A stretch of DNA of 40,741 nucleotides, taken from the NCBI GenBank assembly GCA_024401435.1, contig JAKSLB010000031.1, positions 1 to 40,741 on the forward strand, in the 5' to 3' direction. Each line of letters opens with the position of its first letter. Within the stretch, counting starts at the first letter, position 1. Positions 16,514-26,308 of the stretch are shown piece after piece. The DNA is from Paludibacteraceae bacterium (GTDB lineage: Bacteria > Bacteroidota > Bacteroidia > Bacteroidales > Paludibacteraceae). The position numbers were made by a program, and so were the translations under genes. The notes under the pieces were generated by a model. That model was not told where the DNA came from and did not search any database. It saw nothing but the letters and a program-made list of their open reading frames with translations.

Positions 16514-17743
16514 ATGAAGAAAAGTTTTTTAGCTTTATTTATGGCTATGGGTCTTGTTGCTGGTGTTAATGCACAAGATCAAGCAACAACAGAAGAAGAA
16601 GCAGCTGTTGCTAATGCTTCTGAGTCAATCAATCATTGGTCTCTTGCAGTTAAGGGTGGTATCGATTACTTACGTGCTGCTGATCAAAAAGTTGGTTTCG
16701 AAATTGGTGGTTTAGTAGAAAGAACATTCAATCCTCGTTGGGGAATGGGTCTTGAGTACATGTACTTGAATAATGATGTAGATGCATGTAAGGGTAATCC
16801 TGAAATGGATGGATACAATCATGACATCGATATCTTTGGATCTATTAATTTGTCTAACATCATTGCTCCATATCGTAAAGCAGGATGGCAAAAATTAAAC
16901 TGGTTTGTTAATGGTGGTATGGGTGTAACTATTTACGGTTCACAATTCGGTGATGCTGATAAAGAAACTGGTTGCAAATTATTGTTCGTTGGATCTTCTG
17001 ACTTGGAGTACAATGTATGCAAATATTTAGCTATCTTCTTGGATGCTCAATATAGAATGAATACTAATAGCGAGTCTACTCAAAAACGTTATGGTCGTTC
17101 TATTTTCGGAGCTAACCTTGGTCTTCGTGTTATGTTCGGTGGTGAAAGCAATATCCGCAACATCGCTTGGGCTGATTACATCCCTCAAGTTGAAGTTCCT
17201 GATATGACTCCATTGTTCGATGCTCAAAAGAAGGAATTAGATGCTAAGGCTGCTGCAATGCAAAAAGAAATCGACGATCAAAACAACCAAATCAAGAACT
17301 TAGAGTCTAAGATTAAATTCACTCAAGATTCTTTGGATCGTCACATCTATCAAACTAAGCCAAAAGTTGCTTACACTCCAACTGCAGAAGAGGCTCAAAT
17401 CATCAAGACAGCTTTGTCTAACTTGGAATTCGAGTCTGCAAAGGCTACTATCAAGTCTTCTTCTTATACATACTTGGATGGTTTGGCAGAATTGTTAAAG
17501 AAACACCCTGAATGGTCAGTTAAATTGGCTGGTCACACAGATAACACAGGTAAGGCTGCTAAGAACCTTCAATTATCTAAAGATCGTGCTAACGCTGTTA
17601 AGAACTACTTAGTTTCTAAGGGTGCTGACTCTGCTAACATCGAGGCTGAAGGTTATGGTCAAACTAAACCAATCGCTTCAAACAACACTGCTGCTGGTAA
17701 AGCAAAGAATCGTCGTGTTGAAGTTGAATTGTTCTCTAAATAA
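16514..17743 (+). CDS. OmpA-family outer membrane protein
   Basis: A 409-residue structural outer-membrane protein. Signal peptide 1-20 (ending GVNAQ). Residues ~40-215 form an 8-strand-type OmpA barrel (HWSLAVKGGIDYL ... WGMGLEYMYL ... SIFGANLGLRVMFG). Residues ~235-275 are a coiled-coil spacer (DAQKKELDAKAAAMQKEIDD). Residues ~295-408 are the peptidoglycan-binding OmpA C-terminal domain, with LAGHTDNTGKAAKNLQLSKDRA and AEGYGQTKPIA ... KNRRVEVEL. It likely ties the outer membrane to peptidoglycan. Codon bias is as strong as in rpsA, implying high expression. No clear TAnnTTTG box lies in the 107 bp upstream, so it may depend on read-through from rpsA or on a non-consensus promoter. Confidence 0.92.
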   Translation: MKKSFLALFMAMGLVAGVNAQDQATTEEEAAVANASESINHWSLAVKGGIDYLRAADQKVGFEIGGLVERTFNPRWGMGLEYMYLNNDVDACKGNPEMDGYNHDIDIFGSINLSNIIAPYRKAGWQKLNWFVNGGMGVTIYGSQFGDADKETGCKLLFVGSSDLEYNVCKYLAIFLDAQYRMNTNSESTQKRYGRSIFGANLGLRVMFGGESNIRNIAWADYIPQVEVPDMTPLFDAQKKELDAKAAAMQKEIDDQNNQIKNLESKIKFTQDSLDRHIYQTKPKVAYTPTAEEAQIIKTALSNLEFESAKATIKSSSYTYLDGLAELLKKHPEWSVKLAGHTDNTGKAAKNLQLSKDRANAVKNYLVSKGADSANIEAEGYGQTKPIASNNTAAGKAKNRRVEVELFSK

Positions 17744-17767
17744 TCTTATTTAGATATACAATATAAA

Positions 17768-17797
17768 AGAGGTGGATTTATTCCACCTCTTTTTTTG
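17768..17797 (+). terminator. Terminator after OmpA-family gene
   Basis: AGAGGTGGA (17768-17776) pairs with TCCACCTCT (17782-17790) across a 5-nt loop, then seven T. Confidence 0.95.
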
Positions 17798-17896
17798 TTT
17801 CTTGAGTTCCTCATTTGCTATCCTTTTTTTGTTAAAACTATCTAATAGATTTATTTCTTGTTGAAAAATATCGTGTTTTGTAACATAAAATTATTT

Positions 17897-17904
17897 TATC
17901 TTTG
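17897..17904 (+). promoter_or_regulatory. -7 box TATCTTTG, rnz operon
   Basis: TATCTTTG followed by C matches TAnnTTTG, 29 bp before the rnz start. A TTTG at 17877-17880 lies 16 bp upstream, shorter than the common 20. Confidence 0.65.
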
Positions 17905-17932
17905 CAGTTAAAATGGTAAATTCAAATTCTAT

Positions 17933-18847
17933 ATGACAGATTTAAGGTTACAGATACTAGGTTCTGGTTCGGCAATGCCAACAAAATCGCGGAATCAAGT
18001 GGCGCAAGTTCTGTCCCTTCATAATAAAACATTTTTAATTGATTGCGGTGAGGCTACACAAGTTCAAATGGTACGTTTTGCGGTTTCAACCTCTCGATTA
18101 AATCATATTTTTATTTCCCATTTGCATGGTGATCATTGCTTCGGATTAATAGGACTCATTTCAACACTTGGCATGAGAGGTCGAACTGCTGATTTGTATA
18201 TTCATTCTCATCCAGCATTAGAACCGTTATTGTCTCCAGCTTTGAATTTCTTTTGTAGAGATTTGCCTTTTAAGGTTATCTTTCAACCATATGATCATAC
18301 TTCTACTGAAGTTATTTTTGAAGACCGTAGCATGGAAGTTTCAGTTTTCCCATTGAAACATTCTTTGCCATCATCAGGTTTCTTAATAAAAGAAAAAGAG
18401 AAGGAACGTCATATAATTCCTGAGAAAGTAAAGTTTTATCAAGTGCCAGTAAAAGAGATTCCTTTGATAAAACAAGGCGCTGATTATATAACTGCGGAGG
18501 GTGAGATTATACCTAATAATCATTTAACCTCAGATCCGTCACCTTCAAAGTCTTTTGCTTATTGTTCTGACACAATTTATGATGAAAAGATACTTCCATA
18601 TATTGAAGGTGTTGATTTGTTGTATCATGAGGCTACATTTTTGCATGAACATTTGGCTAAAGCTAAATCTACTATGCATACGACTGCACTTCAAGCAGCT
18701 ACATTAGCTCAAAAGGCTCATGTCCATCGTTTGTTAATCGGTCATTTCTCTGCTCGTTATGATGATTTGTCTCCATTACTAAAAGAGGCTCAATCTGTTT
18801 TCCCTGAGACTTCCATCGTTAAAGATGGTACTATATTTGATTTGTAA
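17933..18847 (+). CDS. rnz: Ribonuclease Z
   Basis: A 304-residue metallo-beta-lactamase-fold endonuclease that trims tRNA 3' ends. The zinc motif HLHGDH (His63, His65, Asp67, His68) sits after IFIS, the N-terminal block LGSGSAMPTKSRN is typical of the family, and later metal or active-site blocks are present: PLKHSLPSSGF, FAYCSDT and LLIGHFSARY. Length fits the ~305-residue bacterial form. It leads an operon with the DUF5686 gene (11 bp gap) and a serine-hydrolase lipoprotein gene (6 bp gap). Cytoplasmic. Confidence 0.93.
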   Translation: MTDLRLQILGSGSAMPTKSRNQVAQVLSLHNKTFLIDCGEATQVQMVRFAVSTSRLNHIFISHLHGDHCFGLIGLISTLGMRGRTADLYIHSHPALEPLLSPALNFFCRDLPFKVIFQPYDHTSTEVIFEDRSMEVSVFPLKHSLPSSGFLIKEKEKERHIIPEKVKFYQVPVKEIPLIKQGADYITAEGEIIPNNHLTSDPSPSKSFAYCSDTIYDEKILPYIEGVDLLYHEATFLHEHLAKAKSTMHTTALQAATLAQKAHVHRLLIGHFSARYDDLSPLLKEAQSVFPETSIVKDGTIFDL

Positions 18848-18858
18848 TAACTTGGTAC

Positions 18859-21399
18859 ATGATAAAATCTTTTAAAATAATTCTTTTCTTTTCTCTTTTT
18901 TTCTTTTCTTCTGCATATGCTGTTGAAACGGAGATTTTTGGTGTGGTGCGTGATTCAATAACACGTGAAACGTTGCCAAATGTTTCTGTTTATTTTAAAA
19001 ACACGACAAGAGGAACAACAACTGATGTGTATGGTAAATATTCTATTATAACTAACGAACCGGGTGTTTTAGTTTTCTCTATGATGGGATATCGTGAATT
19101 TAAGGTAAATGTTAAGGCAGATGGTATTAGACATAATATTAAGGTTAATTTAGCTCCTGATGTATATTCTCTTGATGAAGTTGTTGTAAATCCCAAGAGA
19201 CAGCGATATAAGAATAAAAATAATCCTGCTGTAGACTTAATTAAAGAAATGATTGATCATAAGGATTTGGCTAATCCGAAAAGTCATGATTATTGTTCTT
19301 ATGATCATTATCAGAAGGTAACGTATTCTTGGAATGAATTTGAGGAACGAAAACATGTGTTATTACAAAAGAAATTTGGTTTTTTATATGATCATACTGA
19401 TACATCAAGATATGGAAAGAGCATTTTGCTGGCTGGCATAAGAGAGTGCCTTTCTACTCATTATTATCAAAAAGAACGTGATAAAGATTTTACTGTAATC
19501 CATGCTCAAAAAAGTGTAGGTATAGATGAAATATTTCCACAGGAAGGTGTGAAAAAAATGATTGATGAGATGTTTCAGGAAGTAGACTTGTTTTCTAATG
19601 ATGTCACACTGCTTACGGATCATTTTGTTAGTCCCTTGTCTAATGTAGCTCCATCTTTTTATAAATACTATATATTGGATACATTGGTTGTTCATGGAGA
19701 TTCTTGTGTTAACCTTGCATTTGCTCCTCGTACGTCTGAAGCGTATGGTTTTGTTGGTAATTTGTATGTGTCATTAGATTCCACTCGTTTTGTTCATCAT
19801 GCTCATTTTAATCTTCCAAAGGATATAAATATGAATTTCGTAGAGAGTATGTATTTTGAACAAGATTTTGATAAAGCACCGGATGGAACTCGTTTGATTA
19901 CGAAAGATTTAATTTGCGTGGAATTTTTTGTGCCTTCTTTGCCACGTGTTTATGGCGAAAGATTGAACACGTATCAAAATTATTCTTTTGAGCAACCAAA
20001 AGATTCTTCTGTTTTTGAACAAAATGCTCCTGTGGTAGAAGCAAAGAATGCTGATTGTCAGTCTTCTGCTGCCTGGGATTCTCTTCGTCATACAGCATTA
20101 AGTAATAGCGAACAACGTGCTGATTCGTTGATGAATCAGTTGAAGTCTGTTAAATTGTTCCGCTTCACTAAATCGTTATTAGAATTGTGTGTTAATAATT
20201 TTATACCAACTAAAAAAGTAAATAGTCAATTTGATTATGGACCAGTCTTTTCTACTATTTCTAGTAATCGTTTAGAGGGATGTCGACTAAGGGTTGGTGG
20301 AGAAACAACAACGGCTTTTGACAAACATTTTTTCCTGGAAACTTATTTGGCATATGGTATAAAAGATCATCGACCTAAGGGTATGGGAGCTTTAGAATAT
20401 TCTTTTAGTGACCATAAGAAGTATCGATTAGAATATCCTGTTCATTCTCTTCGCGTATATGGAAAATACGATGTGGGAAAAGTTGGTGAGAGTTTCGTGG
20501 GAGATGAAAATATTTTAGCATCGTTATTCAGTCGTACTGATGATCGAAATGCTATCTATCAAAAAGAAGCAGGCTTAATATATCGTAATGAATTTTATTC
20601 GGGTCTTTCTTATAGTACTGAATTTCTGCATAAAACATCGTATGCTACGTGGTTAACTCAATTCGATCGCTATAATGCGGATGGTAGTTATAGCCCAATC
20701 GATAAATATACTATGGCTACGTTAAAATTCTCGTTACGCTATTCGAAAGATGAAGAGTTTTTCCAAGCTCGAAGATTCCGTTATTCCATGAATAAAGAAC
20801 ATCCGGTTTGGCTATTGACTCATACGGTCGGACTGAAAGGTGTCCTTGGTTCTGATTATACCTATAATCGAACTGAAGCGAGTTACGAACAACGTTTCTG
20901 GTTGTCTTATTTTGGCTATGTAGATGTATTCTTAAAAGCAACAAAGGTCTGGAATAATGTGCCTTATACTTTACTGGATGTTCCTGATGCTAGTTGTTCT
21001 TATACAATGAAAACAAATGCATTTTCTTTATTAGATCCTGTTGAGTTTATTTGTAATCAATCTTTAACATGGGATATTTCTTATTTTATGAATGGATTGA
21101 TTATGAACAGAATACCAGTTTTAAATAAATTGCGTTTAAGGGAATTCTTAACTTTTAAAGGTGTTTGGGGTGATTTGTATGATAAGTCGAATCCTTATGT
21201 GACAGCCAATCCTGATGGTTTGTTTGTTTTGCCATCCACTTCTTATGCTTTTGAAGGAAAACCTTATATGGAAGTGGGGGTCGGTTTGGATAATATCTTA
21301 AAGTTATTCAGATTAAGTTATATATGGCGCTTAACCTATAGAGATCATGTTGATGTTCCTCGTCATGGACTTCGATTTGCTCTTCATTTGGATTTTTAG
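18859..21399 (+). CDS. DUF5686 outer-membrane protein with CarboxypepD_reg-like domain
   Basis: An 846-residue envelope protein. Signal peptide 1-21 (ending SAYAV). Residues ~24-105 are the carboxypeptidase-regulatory-like beta-sandwich seen at the front of TonB-dependent and DUF5686 proteins (GVVRDSITRETLPNVSVYFKNTTRGTTTDVYGKYSI). It runs into SLDEVVVNPKR, which resembles a TonB-dependent-receptor linker, but no plug domain follows. The long C-terminal part matches DUF5686: many amphipathic strands with alternating aromatic residues (RLRVGGETTTAFDKHFFLETYLAYGIKDHRPKG) and a terminal strand ending RFALHLDF, as in outer-membrane beta-barrels. Function of the family is unknown. Second gene of the rnz operon. 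Confidence 0.82.
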   Translation: MIKSFKIILFFSLFFFSSAYAVETEIFGVVRDSITRETLPNVSVYFKNTTRGTTTDVYGKYSIITNEPGVLVFSMMGYREFKVNVKADGIRHNIKVNLAPDVYSLDEVVVNPKRQRYKNKNNPAVDLIKEMIDHKDLANPKSHDYCSYDHYQKVTYSWNEFEERKHVLLQKKFGFLYDHTDTSRYGKSILLAGIRECLSTHYYQKERDKDFTVIHAQKSVGIDEIFPQEGVKKMIDEMFQEVDLFSNDVTLLTDHFVSPLSNVAPSFYKYYILDTLVVHGDSCVNLAFAPRTSEAYGFVGNLYVSLDSTRFVHHAHFNLPKDINMNFVESMYFEQDFDKAPDGTRLITKDLICVEFFVPSLPRVYGERLNTYQNYSFEQPKDSSVFEQNAPVVEAKNADCQSSAAWDSLRHTALSNSEQRADSLMNQLKSVKLFRFTKSLLELCVNNFIPTKKVNSQFDYGPVFSTISSNRLEGCRLRVGGETTTAFDKHFFLETYLAYGIKDHRPKGMGALEYSFSDHKKYRLEYPVHSLRVYGKYDVGKVGESFVGDENILASLFSRTDDRNAIYQKEAGLIYRNEFYSGLSYSTEFLHKTSYATWLTQFDRYNADGSYSPIDKYTMATLKFSLRYSKDEEFFQARRFRYSMNKEHPVWLLTHTVGLKGVLGSDYTYNRTEASYEQRFWLSYFGYVDVFLKATKVWNNVPYTLLDVPDASCSYTMKTNAFSLLDPVEFICNQSLTWDISYFMNGLIMNRIPVLNKLRLREFLTFKGVWGDLYDKSNPYVTANPDGLFVLPSTSYAFEGKPYMEVGVGLDNILKLFRLSYIWRLTYRDHVDVPRHGLRFALHLDF

Positions 21400-21405
21400 A
21401 ATGAT

Positions 21406-22632
21406 ATGAAGCATTATTTAATAAACCTTTGGTCTCTATCTCTTCTGATCCAAATTTTTATCTTTGTTCCTGCTTGTTCAAAAGAAAAATCAGAGTTGAT
21501 AGAACCTTATTTGGATGGATTTGATTCTACTATCGCATATAGTATTGATACGTTAATCCTTTCTTCTATTAATAAAGATGTTTTTCCAGGGGCTGTGGTA
21601 TCCGTTGTACAAGGAAATGAAATTATTTATTTGAAAGCGTTTGGCAACCGATCTTTAGTGCCTGATACTTTGCCAATGACGGAGAATACAGTATTTGATA
21701 TTGCATCGTTAAGTAAATGTATTGGTACCACTCCTGCCGTGATGCAATTGATAGAAAAAGGTGAAATGTCATTGAATGATAAAGTAAATAAATACATTCC
21801 TGACTTCAAACCGTGGATTTCTAATGGTGATACTGTTGATATTACAATCTTACATTTGTTAACTCATTCTAGTGGATTAGATTCGTATATATCAAATATA
21901 AAAGCTTGTGCGAAACGTTTCGATGGGCATCCAGAACTCTTGATTGATAAAATTGCAACGGAATCCAAACGTAATTTCAAGCCAGGTACAAAGTTTCTCT
22001 ATAGTTGTTTGAATTTTATCATATTACAAAATATAGTAGAGAAAATAACTGGTGAGAGGTTGTGTGATTATGTTCAAAAAAACATATTTGATGTTTTGCA
22101 AATGAAAAATAGCTGTTATTTCACCACGAATGATACAATACCTGCTGATTGGATTATAGCGCCGACGGAAGTTATGCCTGATGGGGTTCCTTTGCTGGGA
22201 CGCGTTCATGATCCGTTGGCTCGTATATTGAAAAACGGAAATTCTGGTAATGCTGGTATTTTCTCTACAGCAAAAGATCTTTCTTTGTTTTGTATGGCTA
22301 TCATGAATGAAGGAACTTATGAAGATCATCAAATCTTAAAAGCTGAGACCGTTGATATGATGGTTAATAAACCTTTTGAAAATGATTCTGTAATAGGTAG
22401 AGCATTAGGATGGGATGTCTCAAGTTCTCATTCTCACATAATAGGTGATAAGTTATCACAACATTGTTGTATTTGTCATACGGGATATGCAGGAACCTCT
22501 ATTGTCATGGATTTGGATGCTCGTGTGGCAATTATTTTATTGACGAATCGTGTTCATCCCAAAGATACTGGTTCCTTAAAATATACCCGAAAAGAGTTGT
22601 CAAATATTGTTTCTAAAATGATAGAATTTTAA
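21406..22632 (+). CDS. Serine hydrolase lipoprotein, class C beta-lactamase fold
   Basis: A 408-residue penicillin-binding-like hydrolase. Hydrophobic leader and lipobox FVPAC predict lipidation at Cys24. The SxxK motif is Ser101-Lys104 (DIASLSKC), the second motif is Tyr199 in FLYSCLNF (Cys where YxN would have Asn), and the third is His358-Thr-Gly360 in CHTGYAGTS. The altered YxN and the HTG triad fit the large esterase/peptidase branch of the family more than true beta-lactamases. Likely periplasmic or surface peptidase or esterase; substrate unknown, and I would not call it a resistance gene. Last gene of the rnz operon; only a weak 4-bp hairpin follows. Confidence 0.85.
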   Translation: MKHYLINLWSLSLLIQIFIFVPACSKEKSELIEPYLDGFDSTIAYSIDTLILSSINKDVFPGAVVSVVQGNEIIYLKAFGNRSLVPDTLPMTENTVFDIASLSKCIGTTPAVMQLIEKGEMSLNDKVNKYIPDFKPWISNGDTVDITILHLLTHSSGLDSYISNIKACAKRFDGHPELLIDKIATESKRNFKPGTKFLYSCLNFIILQNIVEKITGERLCDYVQKNIFDVLQMKNSCYFTTNDTIPADWIIAPTEVMPDGVPLLGRVHDPLARILKNGNSGNAGIFSTAKDLSLFCMAIMNEGTYEDHQILKAETVDMMVNKPFENDSVIGRALGWDVSSSHSHIIGDKLSQHCCICHTGYAGTSIVMDLDARVAIILLTNRVHPKDTGSLKYTRKELSNIVSKMIEF

Positions 22633-22782
22633 ATCTGTTTTGTTGAAAATTTCTATTGTTATACTCTCAAAAGAGAATGATGTTTTTTACTGCTTGGAAC
22701 CTATAGATAATCTTTCGTCTACTTTTTTTTATAATAATCTAAAAATTGAAGTTTTTATAGAAGTCTCCTAAAGTAGTTTTAT

Positions 22783-22790
22783 TATATTTG
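22783..22790 (+). promoter_or_regulatory. -7 box TATATTTG, leu operon
   Basis: TATATTTG matches TAnnTTTG, 24 bp before the leuA ATG. The predicted leader is under 25 nt, so there is no room for a leader-peptide attenuator or T-box; control must act at initiation. Confidence 0.65.
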
Positions 22791-22814
22791 TCTTTTATAT
22801 TAAGATAAATAAAT

Positions 22815-24308
22815 ATGTCAGAACGATTATATGTCTTTGATACCACATTACGTGATGGTGAGCAGGTTCCTGGTTGTCAATTGACAACTGTGGAGAAGTT
22901 GGAGGTTGCTCGTATGTTAGAGCGTTTGGGCGTTGATGTGATAGAGGCAGGATTTCCTGTGTCGAGTCCTGGTGATTTTAACTCTGTGGTTGAGATCTCG
23001 AAGGTGTTGACACAGCCGGTGGTCTGTGCATTGACACGAGGTGTGAAAGAAGATATAGATGTAGCAGTTGATGCATTACAGTTTGCGAAGAGAAAACGAA
23101 TTCATACGGGTTTAGGCACGTCAGACTATCATATTAGGTATAAGTTCAATTCCACACGAGATGAGATTTTGGAACGTTCGATAGAGGCTACGAAATATGC
23201 AAAACATTTTGTGGAGGATGTGGAGTTTTATTGCGAAGATGCTGGTCGTACAGATAATGAATATTTAGCAAGAGTAGTAGAGGCTGTTATTAAGGCGGGT
23301 GCCACGGTTGTGAATATACCTGATACAACAGGTTATTGTATGCCGGATGAGTTTGGCGCTAAGATAGCGTACTTGAAGGAACATGTGACTGGTATAGATA
23401 AGGTGATTCTTTCTTGCCATTGCCATAATGACTTAGGCATGGCTACCGCTAATACATTGCAGGCAGTAATGAATGGTGTGCGACAAGTGGAGGTGACGAT
23501 CAATGGGGTGGGTGAACGAGCTGGTAATACAGCTTTGGAAGAAATCGTTATGGCTTTGCGTTGTCGTAAGGAGATAGGTGTTGATACGAATATACAAGCT
23601 AAACATATCTATGCAGCCAGTCGCATTGTCTCCAATTTGATGAATATGCCAATTCAAATGAACAAGGCGATTGTGGGTAGAAATGCCTTTTCACATTCTT
23701 CTGGAATTCATCAAGATGGCGTTTTGAAAAATCATTCGACTTACGAAATTATTGATCCGAAAGATGTGGGTGTTGACCCGAATACTATTTTGTTGACAGC
23801 AAGGAGTGGACGAGCTGCTCTTCGTCATCGTTTACAAACGTTAGGTTTTAAAGTGGATGATGATCGAATGCTATCATTGTATAAGGATTTCCTTGATTTG
23901 GCTGATAAAAAGCGATATATAGATGATGATGATCTTCGATTATTGTTAGGTGTCGATCGTAACAAAGATAAGGCTATTGTTGTAGAGTATCTGAATGTGA
24001 TATCTGGAAAGAATGTAGATCATACGGCAGAGTTAGGGTTAATCGTTAAAGGAGAAAAAAAGGTGGGAAAGGCTACAGGAAATGGTCCTGTGGATGCTTC
24101 CATTAATGCTCTTAAATCTATTTTAGGTTTAAATATGATATTGCGTGAATTTACTATCCAATCGATCAGTAAAGGCAGTAACGATGTGGGTAAGGTTCAT
24201 ATGCAAGTGGAATACGAAGGTCGAATTTATTTCGGATTCGGTGCGAATACGGATATTGTGGAAGCTTCTTTGGAAGCGTACATAGATGCGGTAAACAAGT
24301 TTATTTGA
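22815..24308 (+). CDS. leuA: 2-isopropylmalate synthase
   Basis: A 497-residue enzyme condensing acetyl-CoA with 2-oxoisovalerate, the first committed step of leucine synthesis. It starts with the family signature [13 protein letters not shown] (substrate/metal site) and has the metal-binding [25 protein letters not shown] and SSGIHQDG. The C-terminal ~110 residues are the LeuA regulatory dimer domain ([35 protein letters not shown]), where leucine feedback inhibition acts in the family. First gene of leuA-leuC-leuD-leuA2; leuC begins 5 bp after its stop. Cytoplasmic. Confidence 0.95.
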   Translation: MSERLYVFDTTLRDGEQVPGCQLTTVEKLEVARMLERLGVDVIEAGFPVSSPGDFNSVVEISKVLTQPVVCALTRGVKEDIDVAVDALQFAKRKRIHTGLGTSDYHIRYKFNSTRDEILERSIEATKYAKHFVEDVEFYCEDAGRTDNEYLARVVEAVIKAGATVVNIPDTTGYCMPDEFGAKIAYLKEHVTGIDKVILSCHCHNDLGMATANTLQAVMNGVRQVEVTINGVGERAGNTALEEIVMALRCRKEIGVDTNIQAKHIYAASRIVSNLMNMPIQMNKAIVGRNAFSHSSGIHQDGVLKNHSTYEIIDPKDVGVDPNTILLTARSGRAALRHRLQTLGFKVDDDRMLSLYKDFLDLADKKRYIDDDDLRLLLGVDRNKDKAIVVEYLNVISGKNVDHTAELGLIVKGEKKVGKATGNGPVDASINALKSILGLNMILREFTIQSISKGSNDVGKVHMQVEYEGRIYFGFGANTDIVEASLEAYIDAVNKFI

Positions 24309-24313
24309 TTTGT

Positions 24314-25699
24314 ATGAATACACTATTTGATAAAATATGGGATGCCCATTTGGTTTCCGAGATTGAGAATGGACCTTCTCAACTATATGTGGATCGTTTG
24401 TATGTCCATGAAGTGACATCGGCACAAGCTTTCGAGGATTTAAGGAAACGAAATCTTTCTGTTTTCCGTCCTCAGCAGGTGATTTGCATACCAGATCATA
24501 ATGTGCCAACGGAAAATCAGTCAGTCATTAAGGATGATACATCTCGAATTCCAATTGAAACATTGGATCGTAATGCAAAAGATTTTGGATTGATTTATTT
24601 CCCGATAGGACATCCTAAAAATGGTATCATACATGTTGTTGGACCTGAAAATGGTTATTCATTGCCTGGATCTGTAGTGGTGTGTGGTGATTCTCATACA
24701 TCCACTCATGGCGCATTGGGTTGTGTTGCCTTTGGTATTGGAACTAGTGAGGTCGAGATGGTCTTGGCTACACAATGTGTGTTACAAACCAAGCCTAAAA
24801 CGATGCGTATTACTGTTAATGGTAGATTGAAGGAAGGCGTATTGGCAAAAGATCTTGCTTTGTATATCATTGCTAAAATGACTACTGGTGGTGCTACTGG
24901 TTATTTTGTGGAATATGCGGGTGAGGCTGTTCGCTCATTATCGATGGAAGGACGATTGACTCTTTGTAATCTTTCCATTGAAATGGGAGCACGTGGTGGT
25001 ATGATTGCTCCTGATGAGGTGACCTTCGCTTATTTGAAAGGTACGGAGAACGCACCTAAGGGAGCTGATTGGAATGCATATGTGGAGAAATGTAAGATGT
25101 TGGTGAGTGATGATGATGCCGTGTTTGATAAAGAAGTGATATTGGATGCTTCTGAGATAGAACCGCGTATTACGTATGGTACCAATCCAGGAATGGGACT
25201 TGGTATTACGGAGTCGATTCCAAAATGGTCTGAAATACTTGAAAAGGAAAGAGCCTCATTTCAAAAAGCCATGGACTATATGGGCTTTCAACCTGGTGAT
25301 AAAATGATCGGTAAACCTATTGATTATGTGTTCTTAGGTAGTTGTACGAATGGACGGATTGAAGATTTCCGCATATTCGCTCAATATGTCAAGGGGAAGA
25401 AAAAGGCTAAAAATATTACTGCATGGTTGGTGCCAGGATCATGGAATGTGGTTCGTCAAATAAAAGAAGAAGGATTAGATGTGATTTTGGCAGATGCTGG
25501 TTTTGAGGTGAGAGAACCTTCATGCTCGGCTTGTTTGGCTATGAATGAAGATAAAATTCCATCTGGCAAATATGTTATTTCAACATCCAATCGTAATTTT
25601 GAGGGTCGCCAAGGAATGGGTTCTAGAACCATCTTGGCAAGTCCATTGGTGGCTGCAGCAGTAGCAGTTACGGGAGTGATTACTGATCCAAGAGTTTAA
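24314..25699 (+). CDS. leuC: 3-isopropylmalate dehydratase large subunit
   Basis: A 461-residue aconitase-superfamily protein isomerising 2- to 3-isopropylmalate with LeuD. It shows the 4Fe-4S ligand blocks FLGSCTNGR and [10 protein letters not shown] and the family motifs [24 protein letters not shown] and [12 protein letters not shown]. Start: the frame can be read from a TTG overlapping the leuA stop, but ATG 24314 gives [14 protein letters not shown], the usual N-terminus. LeuC may also act in the citramalate route if the second LeuA homologue makes citramalate. Confidence 0.95.
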   Translation: MNTLFDKIWDAHLVSEIENGPSQLYVDRLYVHEVTSAQAFEDLRKRNLSVFRPQQVICIPDHNVPTENQSVIKDDTSRIPIETLDRNAKDFGLIYFPIGHPKNGIIHVVGPENGYSLPGSVVVCGDSHTSTHGALGCVAFGIGTSEVEMVLATQCVLQTKPKTMRITVNGRLKEGVLAKDLALYIIAKMTTGGATGYFVEYAGEAVRSLSMEGRLTLCNLSIEMGARGGMIAPDEVTFAYLKGTENAPKGADWNAYVEKCKMLVSDDDAVFDKEVILDASEIEPRITYGTNPGMGLGITESIPKWSEILEKERASFQKAMDYMGFQPGDKMIGKPIDYVFLGSCTNGRIEDFRIFAQYVKGKKKAKNITAWLVPGSWNVVRQIKEEGLDVILADAGFEVREPSCSACLAMNEDKIPSGKYVISTSNRNFEGRQGMGSRTILASPLVAAAVAVTGVITDPRV

Positions 25700-25717
25700 T
25701 TGAAAAAGAAGAGCAGT

Positions 25718-26308
25718 ATGAAACAATTTATTAATATAGAATCAACGATGGTTCCGTTAGCTATTGAAAATATAGATACGGATCAGATTATCCCTTCTCG
25801 ATATTTGAAAAAAACAACGAGAGGTGATTTTGGGCAGTACTTGTTCCGTGACTGGCGTTTTGATGGAAAGGAACAAGAGATTCCGTCTTTTGTCTTGAAT
25901 GATAAAAAATTTGGAGGCTCTGTTTTGGTTGTCGGAAAAAATTTTGGTTGCGGGTCGAGTAGAGAACATGCAGCATGGGCAGTGGCAGACTATGGTTTCC
26001 GTGTTGTAATCTCTAGTTTTTTTGCAGATATATTTAAAAATAATGCGATGAATAATGGGGTGCTTTTGGTAACAGTTTCAGAAGCATTTCTTCATGAATT
26101 GTTTATTTGTGTGGAGAAGAATCCGTCATCGAAAGTGAAGATTGATTTAGAAAAACAGACAGTGACAAACATGGAAACAGGAAAGAGTGAAATGTTTGAT
26201 ATCAATAGTTATAAAAAAGAGTGTTTTTTGAACGGATATGATGATATAGATTATTTGTTGAGTAAAAAGAAGAACATCGAAGAATACGAAAGGAGAAGAG
26301 AATGGTAG
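25718..26308 (+). CDS. leuD: 3-isopropylmalate dehydratase small subunit
   Basis: A 196-residue swivelling-domain partner of LeuC. Typical motifs: [14 protein letters not shown] near the N-terminus and [18 protein letters not shown], the loop that binds substrate. Start: the frame runs upstream to a TTG touching the leuC stop, but ATG 25718 is preceded by AAGAAGAG and gives [10 protein letters not shown], the expected N-terminus. Its last 7 bp overlap the start of the next gene, so translation is coupled. Confidence 0.95.
   Translation: MKQFINIESTMVPLAIENIDTDQIIPSRYLKKTTRGDFGQYLFRDWRFDGKEQEIPSFVLNDKKFGGSVLVVGKNFGCGSSREHAAWAVADYGFRVVISSFFADIFKNNAMNNGVLLVTVSEAFLHELFICVEKNPSSKVKIDLEKQTVTNMETGKSEMFDINSYKKECFLNGYDDIDYLLSKKKNIEEYERRREW

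Noticed and set aside
21406-22632. Serine hydrolase as an antibiotic-resistance beta-lactamase
   Set aside because: YxN is altered to YSC and the third motif is HTG; the lipoprotein leader and rnz operon context fit a housekeeping esterase or peptidase better.
22756-22774. Near-repeat of 32979-32997 (TTTATAGAAGTC..CTAAA) upstream of leuA, first taken for an IS end
   Set aside because: 17 of 19 matches between two unspecified places is expected by chance in 40 kb of AT-rich sequence. The copy at 32979-32997 is explained by a terminator hairpin, and likeness to the element end at 36-55 is poor (14/19).
22633-22814. Possible leucine leader peptide or T-box before leuA
   Set aside because: The -7 box at 22783-22790 leaves a leader under 25 nt, and no Leu-rich short ORF is present downstream of it.
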